Numbered from the stretch's first letter, positions 45,775 to 55,411 are shown. The stretch: 64,000 nt of DNA from Sporolactobacillus shoreae (GCF_004684935.1 NZ_SRJD01000015.1:1-64000); one strand, 5' to 3'. Notes: generated by a model from the sequence alone, not told the origin. Made by a program: numbers and translations.

Positions 45775-47229
45775 ATGGGACAATTAATGGGTTTCCTGAA
45801 TATAGAGAAGAAAAATCAGAAGGAGCGCGATCCCCGGAAGAGGATCGGGGATTGGAATGAATACCGGGAAGCAATGCCGGAAAAAGAGGTCAGGGAACAG
45901 GCGGCGCGCTGTATGGACTGCGGCACGCCTTACTGCCAGATCGGAACGGTTCTGAATAAAGGGACGAGCGGCTGCCCGATTCACAATCTGATTCCCGAAT
46001 GGAATGATCTCGTATACCGCGGTTTGTGGAGAGAGGCATATGACCGTCTCGCAAAAACCAATAATTTTCCTGAATTCACTTCTAAAGCCTGCCCCGCTCC
46101 TTGCGAAGGGTCATGTACGGCCGGCTTTGTCAGTGATCCGGTATCGATCAAGTCTATTGAACGCTCGATTATTGATCGGGCGTTTGCGGAGGGATGGGTG
46201 GTTCCTAAACCGCCGCTCCGGCGTACAGATAAGAAAATTGCCGTGATTGGATCCGGTCCTGCGGGTATGGCCTGTGCTGACCAGCTTAATAAAATCGGCC
46301 ACAATGTGACTGTATTCGAACGTTCGGACCGCGCTGGCGGATTGCTGATGTATGGCATTCCAAGTATGAAAATTGAAAAAGATGTGGTTGACCGTCGTGT
46401 TCATTTGCTGGAGGCGGAAGGTGTTGTGTTCAAAACTGGTGTAGACATCGGAAAAGACATCACTGAAGAAGAGATAAGGAAAGATTTCGATGCCGTTGTT
46501 CTCTGCACAGGCGCTGGCAAGCACCGTGACGTTTCGATTGAGGGACGCGATCTCGAGGGTATATCGCCTGCGATGGAGTATCTGACCGCAAGCAACCGGC
46601 ATCTGCTCTACGGCGAACCGCTGAAACCCGACTTCGATGCCAAGGGTAAGCGTGTGATTGTTATCGGCGGTGGAGATACAGGCGAGGACTGTGTGGCAAC
46701 GGCGATCCGTCAGGGCTGCAAAAGTGTCGTTCAGTTCGGCAAACACGGTCGGCTGCCCGAAAATCGTTCCGAGAGCAATCCATGGCCGGAAAATCCGCAT
46801 GTTTTTTCAGTGGATTATGCCTATGAAGAAGCGGAAGAGCTGTTCGGTACAGATCCGCGGGAATATTATGTTGAAACGAAGAAGTTTACAGGTGATGCTT
46901 CCGGACATGTTAGATCTCTGCTGACTGGTTCATTTAAGTCGGAAGCAGAAGAGGAAAAAAAGTGGGATGCTGACTTGGTATTGATCGCGATTGGATTCCA
47001 GGGCGCGGAGGACCGCTTGTTTGAGGATTTCGGGATCGAAAAGGATCCGAGTGGACGCGTGATTCAGGCGGACGACCGAAGTTATCAGACAAGCAGTGAA
47101 GGCGTTTTTGCGGCGGGCGATGCGCGCCGCGGAGCGACACTCATTGTATGGGCCATTGAAGAGGGGCGGAAGGCCGCTGCCGCTGTTGACCTGTATCTGG
47201 ATCGGAAACTCTCACTTCTGCAGAACTGA
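45775..47229 (+). CDS. gltB: Glutamate synthase (NADPH) small subunit
   Basis: A 484-aa flavoprotein that passes electrons from NADPH to the large subunit. N-terminal 4Fe-4S cysteines are in CMDCGTPYCQIG (about residue 43) and CPAPCEGSC (about 106). The FAD motif is AVIGSGPAGMACADQL (about 155) and the NADPH motif VIVIGGGDTGEDCVATA (about 295). The start has GAAAGGATG about 12 nt upstream. It completes the gltAB operon and is followed by a strong terminator. Confidence 0.96.
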   Translation: MGQLMGFLNIEKKNQKERDPRKRIGDWNEYREAMPEKEVREQAARCMDCGTPYCQIGTVLNKGTSGCPIHNLIPEWNDLVYRGLWREAYDRLAKTNNFPEFTSKACPAPCEGSCTAGFVSDPVSIKSIERSIIDRAFAEGWVVPKPPLRRTDKKIAVIGSGPAGMACADQLNKIGHNVTVFERSDRAGGLLMYGIPSMKIEKDVVDRRVHLLEAEGVVFKTGVDIGKDITEEEIRKDFDAVVLCTGAGKHRDVSIEGRDLEGISPAMEYLTASNRHLLYGEPLKPDFDAKGKRVIVIGGGDTGEDCVATAIRQGCKSVVQFGKHGRLPENRSESNPWPENPHVFSVDYAYEEAEELFGTDPREYYVETKKFTGDASGHVRSLLTGSFKSEAEEEKKWDADLVLIAIGFQGAEDRLFEDFGIEKDPSGRVIQADDRSYQTSSEGVFAAGDARRGATLIVWAIEEGRKAAAAVDLYLDRKLSLLQN

Positions 47230-47263
47230 TCAATTAAGTGATTTGATTGTAAATAGCAGGTAA

Positions 47264-47290
47264 CGGGAAGCCTTTATGGCTTCCTTTTTC
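47264..47290 (+). terminator. Intrinsic terminator of gltAB
   Basis: GGGAAGCC pairs with GGCTTCC around TTTAT, then TTTTTC, about 35 bp after the gltB stop. The dispersed repeat copy begins 11 bp later. Confidence 0.88.
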
Positions 47291-47300
47291 AAATGTATAA

Positions 47301-47459
47301 AATGATCGATGGACTCAATCTGCCGAATATACATTCGGACTCAGACGCGGGGGTGCGAGACGCCCGCGGCAAGCGAGCAGCCAAAGCGTCGCCGGAAGAA
47401 GGCAAAACAATGCGTATCACGGGTTTTTAGGACTGGGCGATTTTTGCCCGGTTTTTCTT
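47301..47459. repeat. Bacillaceae-type GC-rich dispersed repeat, short copy
   Basis: A 159-bp copy of the 225-bp repeat at 21150-21374, lacking exactly the internal 66 bp between GCGAGAC and GCCCGCGGC. Both flanks match closely, and it too ends in a terminator-like hairpin (CTGGGC/GCCCGG then TTTTTCTT). Like the other copy it follows a gene terminator directly. The gap 47230-47735 contains only this repeat, the next element and the ppx leader. Confidence 0.85.
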
Positions 47460-47486
47460 ATACCCGGTCGGAAAATTAAAAAATTA

Positions 47487-47589
47487 GGCACTGTTTAAAT
47501 TCAATGTTGATTTTGCTCTTCTGTTGATTAGATAGCCCATGGAAAGCGAGCACCTGAAGCGAAATGGAGCGGACAAGTTTAACAAAGCC
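47487..47589 (+). repeat. Dispersed element with terminal inverted repeats, copy 3
   Basis: A 103-bp element with ends GGCACTGTTTAAATTC and AAGTTTAACAAAGCC. It matches copies 1 and 2 (7522, 8857) at both ends and in the GGAAAGCGAG and ACCTGAAGCG blocks, with an internal deletion of about 17 bp. It has no coding capacity. Confidence 0.75.
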
Positions 47590-47735
47590 TATTAAAAATA
47601 GCGCTCGACGATGTAATTTTTTTGTAAATAATTTCTGAAAGGTTTTTAAGTACTGACAGTAATGCATTATAATAATTACTATTGAGTAATTTTCTGAAAA
47701 AAAGAGATAAAACTATTATTGTTCCGGAAAATGGG

Positions 47736-49262
47736 GTGAGGACGACGGGGAATCACAGACTCTTTGCGTCCATAACGATTGGGTTGCAGGTCATTGTATT
47801 GAAAATTGCTGATATGACAAATATTTCTGTTGTTGAGGATGTCAGCGCCGATGTGACGATTGGTGCCGATATTTACAATCACAGGATGATCGCTTTTCGG
47901 ACGGTGGATCAGGCATGTCAGGCATTGGCGGGATTTGTGCAAATAATGAAGGATTATGGAGTGAAGGAATATCGTGCAGTGGCGGCGAGTTCTGTCCAGG
48001 AGGCGATGAACGCCGAATATGTCAAGGAACAGATCCGCATTAAGACAGGCCTTAATCTGGAGTGGCTCGCCAATGCCGAAGAACGATATCTTCATAATCA
48101 GGCGGTATCTTATAAAACCAAGGGTTTTGGCAAATTAATAGAAGAGGGTACGATGCTGATCGATATTGGATCGGGCAGTATGCAGCTGACCGTGTATGAC
48201 GGCGGACATTTTGTTTTTTCAAGAAATATAAAACTGGGGCCGCTCCGAATCCGTGAAATGCTGGGTGATCTGGAGAACCATAAGGGAAATTACGTCGATA
48301 TTATGGAAGATTATATTATGAGTAAAATCGACGGCTATCATCAGTTTGCGCCGAAAAACATCAGATACGAACATTGCGTTCTTGTCGGAACCGATTTGCT
48401 GGCGTTTAAACACGCTTTCATGAAATCAAGCAGTGATACCATTAACCGGGACCGCTTTGATGAACTCTACGGACATATTTTGGATATCCCGGTTCAGGTT
48501 CTGGCCAGACAGTACGGCGTACCCTATGACTCGGCAAGCCAGCTGCTCCCTTCAGCGATGATTCTGAAGATTATGCTCGAAATGACAGGTGCCAAAAGAA
48601 TTCTACTTTCAGAGGCAGACCTTGCTGACGGGTTGCTGATTCATGACGAGCTCGATCACCACAAAAGAAGGATCGATCATTCATTCATTGAAGATATCAT
48701 CATATCCGCGCGCAATATTGCGGAGCGCTATAACTGTGACCCGCGTCATATCAGCATTGTCGAGAACTATTCGCTTCATCTTTTCGACAGGCTTCGGCCA
48801 CTGCACGGGCTGGACAAGCGGAGCCGGCTCCTTCTTCAGCTGGCCGCGATTCTGCAGGACTCCGGGAGCTATATTGATATGAATGCCCATTATATCCATT
48901 CATACTACATTATTCAATCATCGGAGATTATGGGCATCTCGGACAGCGAGCGGGATATTATCGCGAATATTGCTCGTTATCACAGTGCGGAGACACCGAC
49001 GAGCGATTCAGCGGCATTCGAATCACTGCCTCAGGCCAGTCGCCTGATTGTTGCAAAATTATCAGCTATTCTTCGGATTGCCGACGCGCTGGATGACAGC
49101 CGCCAGCACAAGATAAAAAAAATTACCGTTTCACTGAGGCACGATCAGGTTGTTATCACCGCTAAGGCGGATGACGACCTGTCTCTTGAACGGCTGACTT
49201 TTGAGGAAAAAGCGGCTTATTTTGAAGAGGTATTTGGTTTAAAGCCGATATTACGAGGATAA
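47736..49262 (+). CDS. ppx: Exopolyphosphatase-like protein (Ppx/GppA family with HD domain)
   Basis: A 508-aa protein with the Ppx/GppA actin-like fold in the first about 300 residues and an HD-type helical domain at the C terminus (about 310-500). The second phosphate-binding motif is intact (MLIDIGSGSMQLTVYDGG, about 140), and the catalytic-base region ANAEERYLHNQ keeps its Glu. The first motif, normally DxGSNS, reads SITIGLQVIVL (about 13), having lost the acidic residue and the Ser-Asn pair. It stands 12 bp upstream of ppk, so a polyphosphate role is likely. The start is uncertain: GTG 47736 or TTG 47682, neither with a strong ribosome site. Confidence 0.85.
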   Translation: MRTTGNHRLFASITIGLQVIVLKIADMTNISVVEDVSADVTIGADIYNHRMIAFRTVDQACQALAGFVQIMKDYGVKEYRAVAASSVQEAMNAEYVKEQIRIKTGLNLEWLANAEERYLHNQAVSYKTKGFGKLIEEGTMLIDIGSGSMQLTVYDGGHFVFSRNIKLGPLRIREMLGDLENHKGNYVDIMEDYIMSKIDGYHQFAPKNIRYEHCVLVGTDLLAFKHAFMKSSSDTINRDRFDELYGHILDIPVQVLARQYGVPYDSASQLLPSAMILKIMLEMTGAKRILLSEADLADGLLIHDELDHHKRRIDHSFIEDIIISARNIAERYNCDPRHISIVENYSLHLFDRLRPLHGLDKRSRLLLQLAAILQDSGSYIDMNAHYIHSYYIIQSSEIMGISDSERDIIANIARYHSAETPTSDSAAFESLPQASRLIVAKLSAILRIADALDDSRQHKIKKITVSLRHDQVVITAKADDDLSLERLTFEEKAAYFEEVFGLKPILRG

Positions 49263-49274
49263 GGTGAGTCAATT

Positions 49275-51419
49275 ATGGAGGATTTTGGGAAAAAAGAATA
49301 CTTCTATAATCGTGAATTAAGCTGGCTAAAGTTTAATGAGCGTGTTCTTGAAGAAGCGCGCGACAAGGACAATCCGCTTCTTGAGCGTGTCAAATTTCTG
49401 TCGATTACTGCCAGCAATCTGGATGAGTTTTTTATGGTGCGAGTGGCCTCCCTCAGCGATATGGTCAAGGTCGGCTACGAAAAGGCTGATCCTGCCGGGC
49501 TGAGACCGAGTCAGCAGCTGGCTCAGATCAGCGGTGCGGCCCATCAGATGATCAGCCAGCAGTATACCACATACAATCGTATTTTGAAAAAGCTGCTGAA
49601 AGAGCATAAAATCCGCATTTTTGAGCTCACTGAGCTGACACAGAAACAACTTGATTTTGTCGACCATTACTTCAGCCGCGAAGTTTATCCGGTGCTGACA
49701 CCAATGGCCGTGGATTCCTCAAGGCCCTTTCCGCTGATTCTGAATAAAAGTATTAATATTGCCGCCCTCATCCACAAAAACGGCAGTGATCCGAAACAGC
49801 CGGAATTTGTGACTGTCCAGGTTCCCAATGTATTGCCACGTGTCGTTAAGGTTCCTTCACATGAGGGACAGACGGGCTTTGTTCTTCTGGAAAATATCAT
49901 CCGTCGGCATCTGAAAACACTGTTTGTCGGCTATAAAATTGACGAAACCTCCTGCTACCGGGTCATGCGCGATATGGATCTTGAAGTGGATGAAGAGGAT
50001 ACGGAAGATCTGCTGAAAGAAATTGAGAAACAGCTCCGGCTGCGCGAGCGTGGCAATGTCATTCATCTCGATGTTGAAGCAGGAATCAGTGCGCGGCTGA
50101 TCGAAAAACTGACGAAAAGGCTGGCAGTCAGCCCGGATAATGTCTATAACGTCAACGGTCCTATTGATCTGACGTTCCTTTCAAAACTGGTCGGAATGCT
50201 CGACGAATCGGAGGCTCTCCTTTTTCCCCCGCATCATCCCTTTGTTCATTATGAACTTATGGAGCATTCGATTTTTGATACGATTCGTGAAAAGGATGTT
50301 TTTCTCCACCATCCTTTTGACTCGTTTGACTCGGTTATTGAGCTTGTCAGGCAGGCCTCCGTCGATAAGAACGTCCTGGCGATCAAGATGACACTATACC
50401 GGGTTTCAGGAAATTCACCGATTATACGCTACCTGGAACGTGCTGCGGAAAATGGCAAGCAGGTCACTGTTCTTGTTGAGCTCAAGGCGAGGTTCGACGA
50501 AGAGAATAATATCAACTGGGCCCAAAAGCTGGAAAAAACAGGCTGCCACGTTATTTTCGGTCTAGTCGGTCTGAAAACGCACTGCAAAATGATGCTTGTC
50601 GTCCGGAGGGAATCAACCGGCATTAAGCGCTACATGCATTTTGGTACCGGAAATTATAATGATATAACGGCTAAATTTTACACAGACATGGGACTTCTGA
50701 CAAGTAACGAACAGATGGGCATTGACGCTTCCAACGTCTTCAATATGCTCTCCGGCTATTCGGAACCCCCTTATTTTCATAAGCTAGTCATGGCGCCTCT
50801 CTGGCTGCGGGGCACGATGCTCAACTTGATCCGAGACGAAATCGCTCAGGCAAAAGCGGGGCGTCCGGCATTTATTTATGCGAAAATGAACGCTCTGTCG
50901 GATGAGGAAATGATTCGCGCATTGTATGAAGCATCCGCAGCGGGTGTGCGTATTAAACTGCTTGTGCGGGGCATTTGCTGCCTGCGTACCGGAATCCCAG
51001 GAGTCAGCGACAATATTGAGGTACATTCCATTGTGGGACGTTACCTGGAGCACAGCAGAATTTATATGTTTGGAAATGGTGGAGAAACGAAAATTTTCCT
51101 CGCCAGTGCGGATATGATGACACGGAATCTGAACAGGCGCGTTGAGCTGATGTTTCCCGTTGAGGATGAGCAGATTCAGTCAACGATAACGGACGTCTTC
51201 AACCTTCTGATGAATGATAATGTGAAAACTCGGGTGATGGGAACGGATGGGCATTATTTCAAACGTGACCGCCGGGGAAAAGTCCCAGTGAATGCGCAGG
51301 AGTATTTTGCCAGACTGGCCGAACAGCGGGCCATCAGCCGGCAAAAATTAATTCAGGAAAAAAGGACGTTTACTCCTGTTCTCGGGCATGAAGATCAGCC
51401 GGAAGGCGCTGAAAAGTAA
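49275..51419 (+). CDS. ppk: Polyphosphate kinase 1
   Basis: A 714-aa PPK1 that polymerises ATP gamma-phosphate into polyphosphate. The N-terminal signature is FYNRELSWLKFNERVLEEA. The two phospholipase-D-like catalytic domains carry the histidines expected from the family in GLKTHCKMMLVVRRE (about residue 435, the autophosphorylated position) and RYLEHSRIYMFGNGG (about 595), and HFGTGNYNDITAKFYTD follows the first. It is coupled to ppx (12-bp gap). The length is normal for PPK1 (690-720). Confidence 0.96.
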   Translation: MEDFGKKEYFYNRELSWLKFNERVLEEARDKDNPLLERVKFLSITASNLDEFFMVRVASLSDMVKVGYEKADPAGLRPSQQLAQISGAAHQMISQQYTTYNRILKKLLKEHKIRIFELTELTQKQLDFVDHYFSREVYPVLTPMAVDSSRPFPLILNKSINIAALIHKNGSDPKQPEFVTVQVPNVLPRVVKVPSHEGQTGFVLLENIIRRHLKTLFVGYKIDETSCYRVMRDMDLEVDEEDTEDLLKEIEKQLRLRERGNVIHLDVEAGISARLIEKLTKRLAVSPDNVYNVNGPIDLTFLSKLVGMLDESEALLFPPHHPFVHYELMEHSIFDTIREKDVFLHHPFDSFDSVIELVRQASVDKNVLAIKMTLYRVSGNSPIIRYLERAAENGKQVTVLVELKARFDEENNINWAQKLEKTGCHVIFGLVGLKTHCKMMLVVRRESTGIKRYMHFGTGNYNDITAKFYTDMGLLTSNEQMGIDASNVFNMLSGYSEPPYFHKLVMAPLWLRGTMLNLIRDEIAQAKAGRPAFIYAKMNALSDEEMIRALYEASAAGVRIKLLVRGICCLRTGIPGVSDNIEVHSIVGRYLEHSRIYMFGNGGETKIFLASADMMTRNLNRRVELMFPVEDEQIQSTITDVFNLLMNDNVKTRVMGTDGHYFKRDRRGKVPVNAQEYFARLAEQRAISRQKLIQEKRTFTPVLGHEDQPEGAEK

Positions 51420-51458
51420 CACAGTATTTGTCCAGTCGTCTGGGACAGACGGACAAGA

Positions 51459-51510
51459 GGGCATTTCTCTCATTCCGAACTTTGCGGCGGAAACCGGGGA
51501 ATGCCTTTTT
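51459..51510 (+). terminator. Probable terminator of ppx-ppk
   Basis: GGCATT (51460-51465) pairs with AATGCC (51500-51505) across a structured loop, followed by TTTTT. Confidence 0.5.
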
Positions 51511-51644
51511 CCTGTTTGCGGATCTGCTCCGGATCGAGACCTCAGGAGGGAATAACGAAAGTAAACCGCGATCGAACGATAGAATGAGTCTGAAAATTCG
51601 GGGATTTTTTTGAAAAAATTTTTTCCATAAAAAAGATTTCATCA

Positions 51645-51671
51645 TATCACTGTATGCCATACAGAGTGATA
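51645..51671. other. Near-perfect inverted repeat of unknown role
   Basis: TATCACTGTATG is followed by CATACAGAGTGATA, a 12-bp inverted repeat with a 2-bp insertion in one arm. It lies in the 500-bp gap between ppk and nrdI with no T-run, so it looks more like an operator than a terminator. Confidence 0.35.
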
Positions 51672-51790
51672 TACCTCACAATGCTTGAATTACCTCTCTT
51701 TTTCTGTCCGATCCGTGCGTTGATGCGGCAGATGATGTGTCCTATGATGAGAAAGTCAACACCAAAAGTATGAATAAAACTGCTTGTGAT

Positions 51791-51837
51791 TCACAATATA
51801 TTGTGGTAAATTATTAACCATAAACTATATATAGTGT
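51791..51837 (+). promoter_or_regulatory. Pair of NrdR boxes upstream of nrdIEF
   Basis: Two 16-bp matches to the NrdR consensus ACACWATATATWGTGT: TCACAATATATTGTGG (51791-51806) and AAACTATATATAGTGT (51822-51837). Their centres are 31 bp apart, about three helical turns, which is the established NrdR arrangement. NrdR is a dATP-sensing repressor, so nrdIEF should be shut off when deoxynucleotides are abundant. nrdI starts 83 bp downstream. Confidence 0.85.
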
Positions 51838-51919
51838 TGAAAAGGCCGACGATCTGATGGAGCATCGAATCGTCGGACAGCAGTTTATATAGAATTAAAC
51901 TTGGACAGGAGGGCCGCCG

Positions 51920-52303
51920 ATGCTGATTTTATATGAAAGCATGACTGGGAATGTCAAACGTTTTTTGAGTAAAACCGGGCTGACTTATCAGCCGATCAGC
52001 AGTCTGGATCAGGCGGATCGCCCCTTTATATTAGTGACGAATACGATCGGTTTCGGCGACGCTCCGGACAGCGTCAAACAATTTTTAGCCAGAAGCGGAC
52101 GTTTTCTCAGAGCCGTGGCGGCGAGCGGGAATCGTAACTGGGGAAGAAATTTCGCCCATGCGGCCGATGTTATTGCTGCAACATACCATGTTCCAATCTT
52201 GTACAAATTCGAACTTGGGGGAACAGTTTCTGATGTAATAAATTTCCGGGAAAGGGTGAGTGCATTTGCTGAACGAAGCGATCAAGCCAAAGTCCTACGT
52301 TGA
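51920..52303 (+). CDS. nrdI: NrdI flavodoxin-like protein
   Basis: A 127-aa flavoprotein that supplies the oxidant for assembling the dimanganese-tyrosyl cofactor of NrdF. The FMN phosphate loop is YESMTGNVKRF (residues 5-15), and the ring-binding loops include TNTIGFGDAPDSVKQFL (about 41-57) and GNRNWGRNF. GGAGGG lies 8-10 nt upstream of the ATG. Its 3' end overlaps nrdE by 44 bp. First gene of the class Ib ribonucleotide reductase operon. Confidence 0.94.
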   Translation: MLILYESMTGNVKRFLSKTGLTYQPISSLDQADRPFILVTNTIGFGDAPDSVKQFLARSGRFLRAVAASGNRNWGRNFAHAADVIAATYHVPILYKFELGGTVSDVINFRERVSAFAERSDQAKVLR

Positions 52304-54371
52304 ACTGAACAACGAAGTACTGACACGTGGAGAGGACGGGTTTTACCAGCTGGAGAAGGACCAGGAGGCCATTCAAGCCTATATGGAGGAAGTCCGGGAG
52401 AAAACGGTCCATTTTGACAGTATACTGGACAGGCTCCATTATCTTGTAGATAATAATTTTTACTATGATGTATTCGCTGAATATGATGAAGCGGCGGTTG
52501 AATCCCTGCATCGGTCGGCGGCCGATTATCAATTTGAATTCAAGTCTTACATGGCCGTAAGTAAGTTTTATCGTGACTATGCGATGCGGACCAACGACAA
52601 ATCACAGTATCTGGAGAGTTACGATGAGCGTGTTTCAATCGTCTCTCTGTTTCTCGCGAGAGGCGATTTCGACCGGGCTGTCCGGTTTATGCGCGCGATG
52701 ATGGAGCAGCGTTATCAGCCGGCAACTCCGACATTTCTGAATGCCGGGAAGGCAAGACGCGGCGAAATGGTTTCCTGTTTCCTGATCGAAGCGGATGATT
52801 CGCTAAATTCAATCAACTATATCGAAAGCACGTCTCAGCAGCTGTCTAAAATCGGCGGCGGTGTCGCACTCAACCTTTCGAAAATCCGCGCGCGTGGTGA
52901 AGCGATCAAGGGAGTAGAAGGGGTGGCCAAGGGCGTGGTTCCGGTTGCCCGGAAACTCCAGCTCGGCTTTTCCTACGCGGATCAGCTCGGCCAGCGCCCA
53001 GGTGCCGGTGCGGCATATCTGAACATTTTCCACTGGGACGCGCCTGAATTTCTGGACACGAAGAAGGAAAATGCGGATGAAGATATCCGTCTGTCGACAC
53101 TTTCGATCGGCCTGATTGTTCCAGGTAAATTTTTCGAACTTGCTGAGGCCGGGAAGTCTTTCTGCATGTTTGCCCCTTATACGGTGTACAAAGCGTATGG
53201 CACACATCTGGACGATATGGATATGGATAAAATGTATGATGAACTGGTTGCCAATCCCGCAGTTAAAAAGAAAAGTGCGGATGCCCGCGAGTTTCTCAAT
53301 CTGATCGCGCAGATGCAGATGCAGTCCGGTTATCCTTACATTTTTTATAAGGACAATGCGAACAAAAATCATCCGCTGCACAAGCTTGGAGACATTAAGA
53401 TGTCTAATCTCTGCACGGAAATCTTCCAGATGCAAGAAACCTCAACCATCAACGATTACGATGTGCCGGATGAAATACGCCGTGATGTTTCCTGTATTCT
53501 TGGATCCCTGAACATTGTCAACGTGATGGAAAGCGGCAAAGTCCGTGATTCCGTCCATAATGGCATCGAAGCACTGACCGAAGTCAGTGATATGACACAT
53601 ATTGCGAATGCACCGGGAGTTCGTCTCGCCAATTCTGAACTTCATTCTGTCGGGCTGGGCGCGATGAACCTGAACGGGTACCTTGCGAAAAATCAGATCG
53701 CTTACGAATCTACGGAAGCAAGAGATTTCGCACGTACCTTCTTCTCAATGGTTAATTTCTATTCGATTGAAAAATCGATGCTGATTGCCAAGGAAAGAGG
53801 AACAACATTCAAGGGATTTGATCAGACCGATTACGCTGACGGCTCTTATTTTGCGAAGTATGAAAAAGAATATTTCGGACCGAAAACTGAACGAGGCACG
53901 GAACTGTTTGAAGGTATCTATATTCCAACGATTCAGGACTGGACGGAGCTGAAAGAGAAAGTTCAGAAATACGGCCTGTTCAATGCTTATCGGCTGGCCG
54001 TTGCGCCGACACAGTCAATTAGCTATGTTCAGAACGCGACCAGCTCGGTGATGCCGGTAGTTAATGTGATTGAGCGCCGCAAATATGGAAACAGCGAAAC
54101 GATTTATCCGATGCCTTTCCTGTCGCCTCAGTCGATGTGGTATTATAAATCTGCTTATCAGACAAACCAGTTCCGTGTGATCGATATGATCTCGGAAATC
54201 CAGCAACATGTGGATCAGGGTATTTCAACGATTCTTTACGTCGACAGCATGACAAGCACACGCCAGCTGGCGAGGCTCTATGTCTACGCCCACAAAATGG
54301 GATTAAAATCGCTGTACTACACAAGAACTCAGCTGCTTTCCCCAGAAGAATGCACAGCCTGCGCAGTCTGA
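52260..54371 (+). CDS. nrdE: Class Ib ribonucleotide reductase large subunit
   Basis: A 703-aa catalytic subunit that reduces ribonucleoside diphosphates. The active-site cysteines are in GEMVSCFLIEADDS (about residue 168) and near SNLCTEIFQ (about 382), and the C-terminal redox pair is CTAC in the last five residues. It lacks a long N-terminal ATP cone, as class Ib enzymes do. The start is GTG 52260 or TTG 52266, both after AAAGGGTGAG. No intein or intron is present, although nrdE genes of Bacillus often carry them. It overlaps nrdI by 44 bp. Confidence 0.95.
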   Translation: MHLLNEAIKPKSYVELNNEVLTRGEDGFYQLEKDQEAIQAYMEEVREKTVHFDSILDRLHYLVDNNFYYDVFAEYDEAAVESLHRSAADYQFEFKSYMAVSKFYRDYAMRTNDKSQYLESYDERVSIVSLFLARGDFDRAVRFMRAMMEQRYQPATPTFLNAGKARRGEMVSCFLIEADDSLNSINYIESTSQQLSKIGGGVALNLSKIRARGEAIKGVEGVAKGVVPVARKLQLGFSYADQLGQRPGAGAAYLNIFHWDAPEFLDTKKENADEDIRLSTLSIGLIVPGKFFELAEAGKSFCMFAPYTVYKAYGTHLDDMDMDKMYDELVANPAVKKKSADAREFLNLIAQMQMQSGYPYIFYKDNANKNHPLHKLGDIKMSNLCTEIFQMQETSTINDYDVPDEIRRDVSCILGSLNIVNVMESGKVRDSVHNGIEALTEVSDMTHIANAPGVRLANSELHSVGLGAMNLNGYLAKNQIAYESTEARDFARTFFSMVNFYSIEKSMLIAKERGTTFKGFDQTDYADGSYFAKYEKEYFGPKTERGTELFEGIYIPTIQDWTELKEKVQKYGLFNAYRLAVAPTQSISYVQNATSSVMPVVNVIERRKYGNSETIYPMPFLSPQSMWYYKSAYQTNQFRVIDMISEIQQHVDQGISTILYVDSMTSTRQLARLYVYAHKMGLKSLYYTRTQLLSPEECTACAV

Positions 54372-54430
54372 ACCGAAATAAAAAGATAGGTCCGGTGCAA
54401 ATCATCAGCTAGTTGAAGGACGGTTGTAAA

Positions 54431-55411
54431 ATGAAAGCTATTAACTGGAATAACAGCGACAATCAGATCGCTAAAATATATTGGAAACAGAATATCAATC
54501 AGTTCTGGACAGAAGAGGCATTTAAGGTGTCACGCGACCTCTCCGACTGGGGGGCGATGACGGATGACGAGCAGACGACTTATGTCGAGGTCCTGTCCGG
54601 ACTGACGGGGCTTGACCGTGAGCAGGGCGACAATGGGATGCCGCTGATTTCAATTCATCACGACAACATGCATGAACAGGCTGTTTTCGCCTGGATGGGC
54701 ATGATGGAACATGTCCACGCAAAATCCTATTCCCATATTTTTTCAACGCTGATTCCATCATCAAAGACGAACTATTATCTTGGGGAATGGGTCGATGATC
54801 AGCCGGAACTGCAGGAAAAATACCGGTTGATTTCCAACTGGTACAATCAGCTGTACGACAAACGGGAAAATGTCACGCCGTTCAAGCGATATATGGCTAT
54901 GACGGCATCGGTATTTCTCGAAAGTTTTTCATTCTACAGCGGCTTTTTCTATCCGGTTTTTCTTTCAGGACAGGGTCATATGATTGCCAGCGGCGAAATT
55001 ATCCGCAAGATCATTCAGGACGAATCGATTCACGGCAGTTTCACGGGTATGGTCGCACAGAGACTATACCGTGAAGACCTTACGGAGCAGGAGAGAAAGA
55101 CGGCCGATCAGGAACTCTACGCGCTGCTTGATCGCCTGCTGGAAGTTGAGAAACGATATACTTCCAAAATCTATACCAAGATCGGCCTTGTCAAAGAGGT
55201 TAATGATTATGTGCTTTACAATGCCAACAGGGCGCTTCAGAATCTCGGGCGCGAAGACAAGTATGAGCATGATCCCGTCAGCCAGGTCGTGCTGAACGGT
55301 ATTGATACGGGAACCATTAATCACGATTTCTTTTCAACTAAGGGCGACTATGTTGTTCCACTGAATATTGAGCCGCTGACTGATGAAGACTTTAAGTTTG
55401 ATAATGTCTGA
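54431..55411 (+). CDS. nrdF: Class Ib ribonucleotide reductase small subunit
   Basis: A 326-aa ferritin-like subunit carrying the dimetal-tyrosyl radical cofactor. Metal-ligand motifs include HDNMHEQAVFAWMGMMEHVH (about residues 78-98) and the second EXXH in IIQDESIHGSF (about 195). The ATG at 54431 follows GAAGGA at 10 nt. It lies 59 bp after nrdE and is followed by a strong terminator. With NrdI present it is likely a manganese enzyme. Confidence 0.95.
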   Translation: MKAINWNNSDNQIAKIYWKQNINQFWTEEAFKVSRDLSDWGAMTDDEQTTYVEVLSGLTGLDREQGDNGMPLISIHHDNMHEQAVFAWMGMMEHVHAKSYSHIFSTLIPSSKTNYYLGEWVDDQPELQEKYRLISNWYNQLYDKRENVTPFKRYMAMTASVFLESFSFYSGFFYPVFLSGQGHMIASGEIIRKIIQDESIHGSFTGMVAQRLYREDLTEQERKTADQELYALLDRLLEVEKRYTSKIYTKIGLVKEVNDYVLYNANRALQNLGREDKYEHDPVSQVVLNGIDTGTINHDFFSTKGDYVVPLNIEPLTDEDFKFDNV

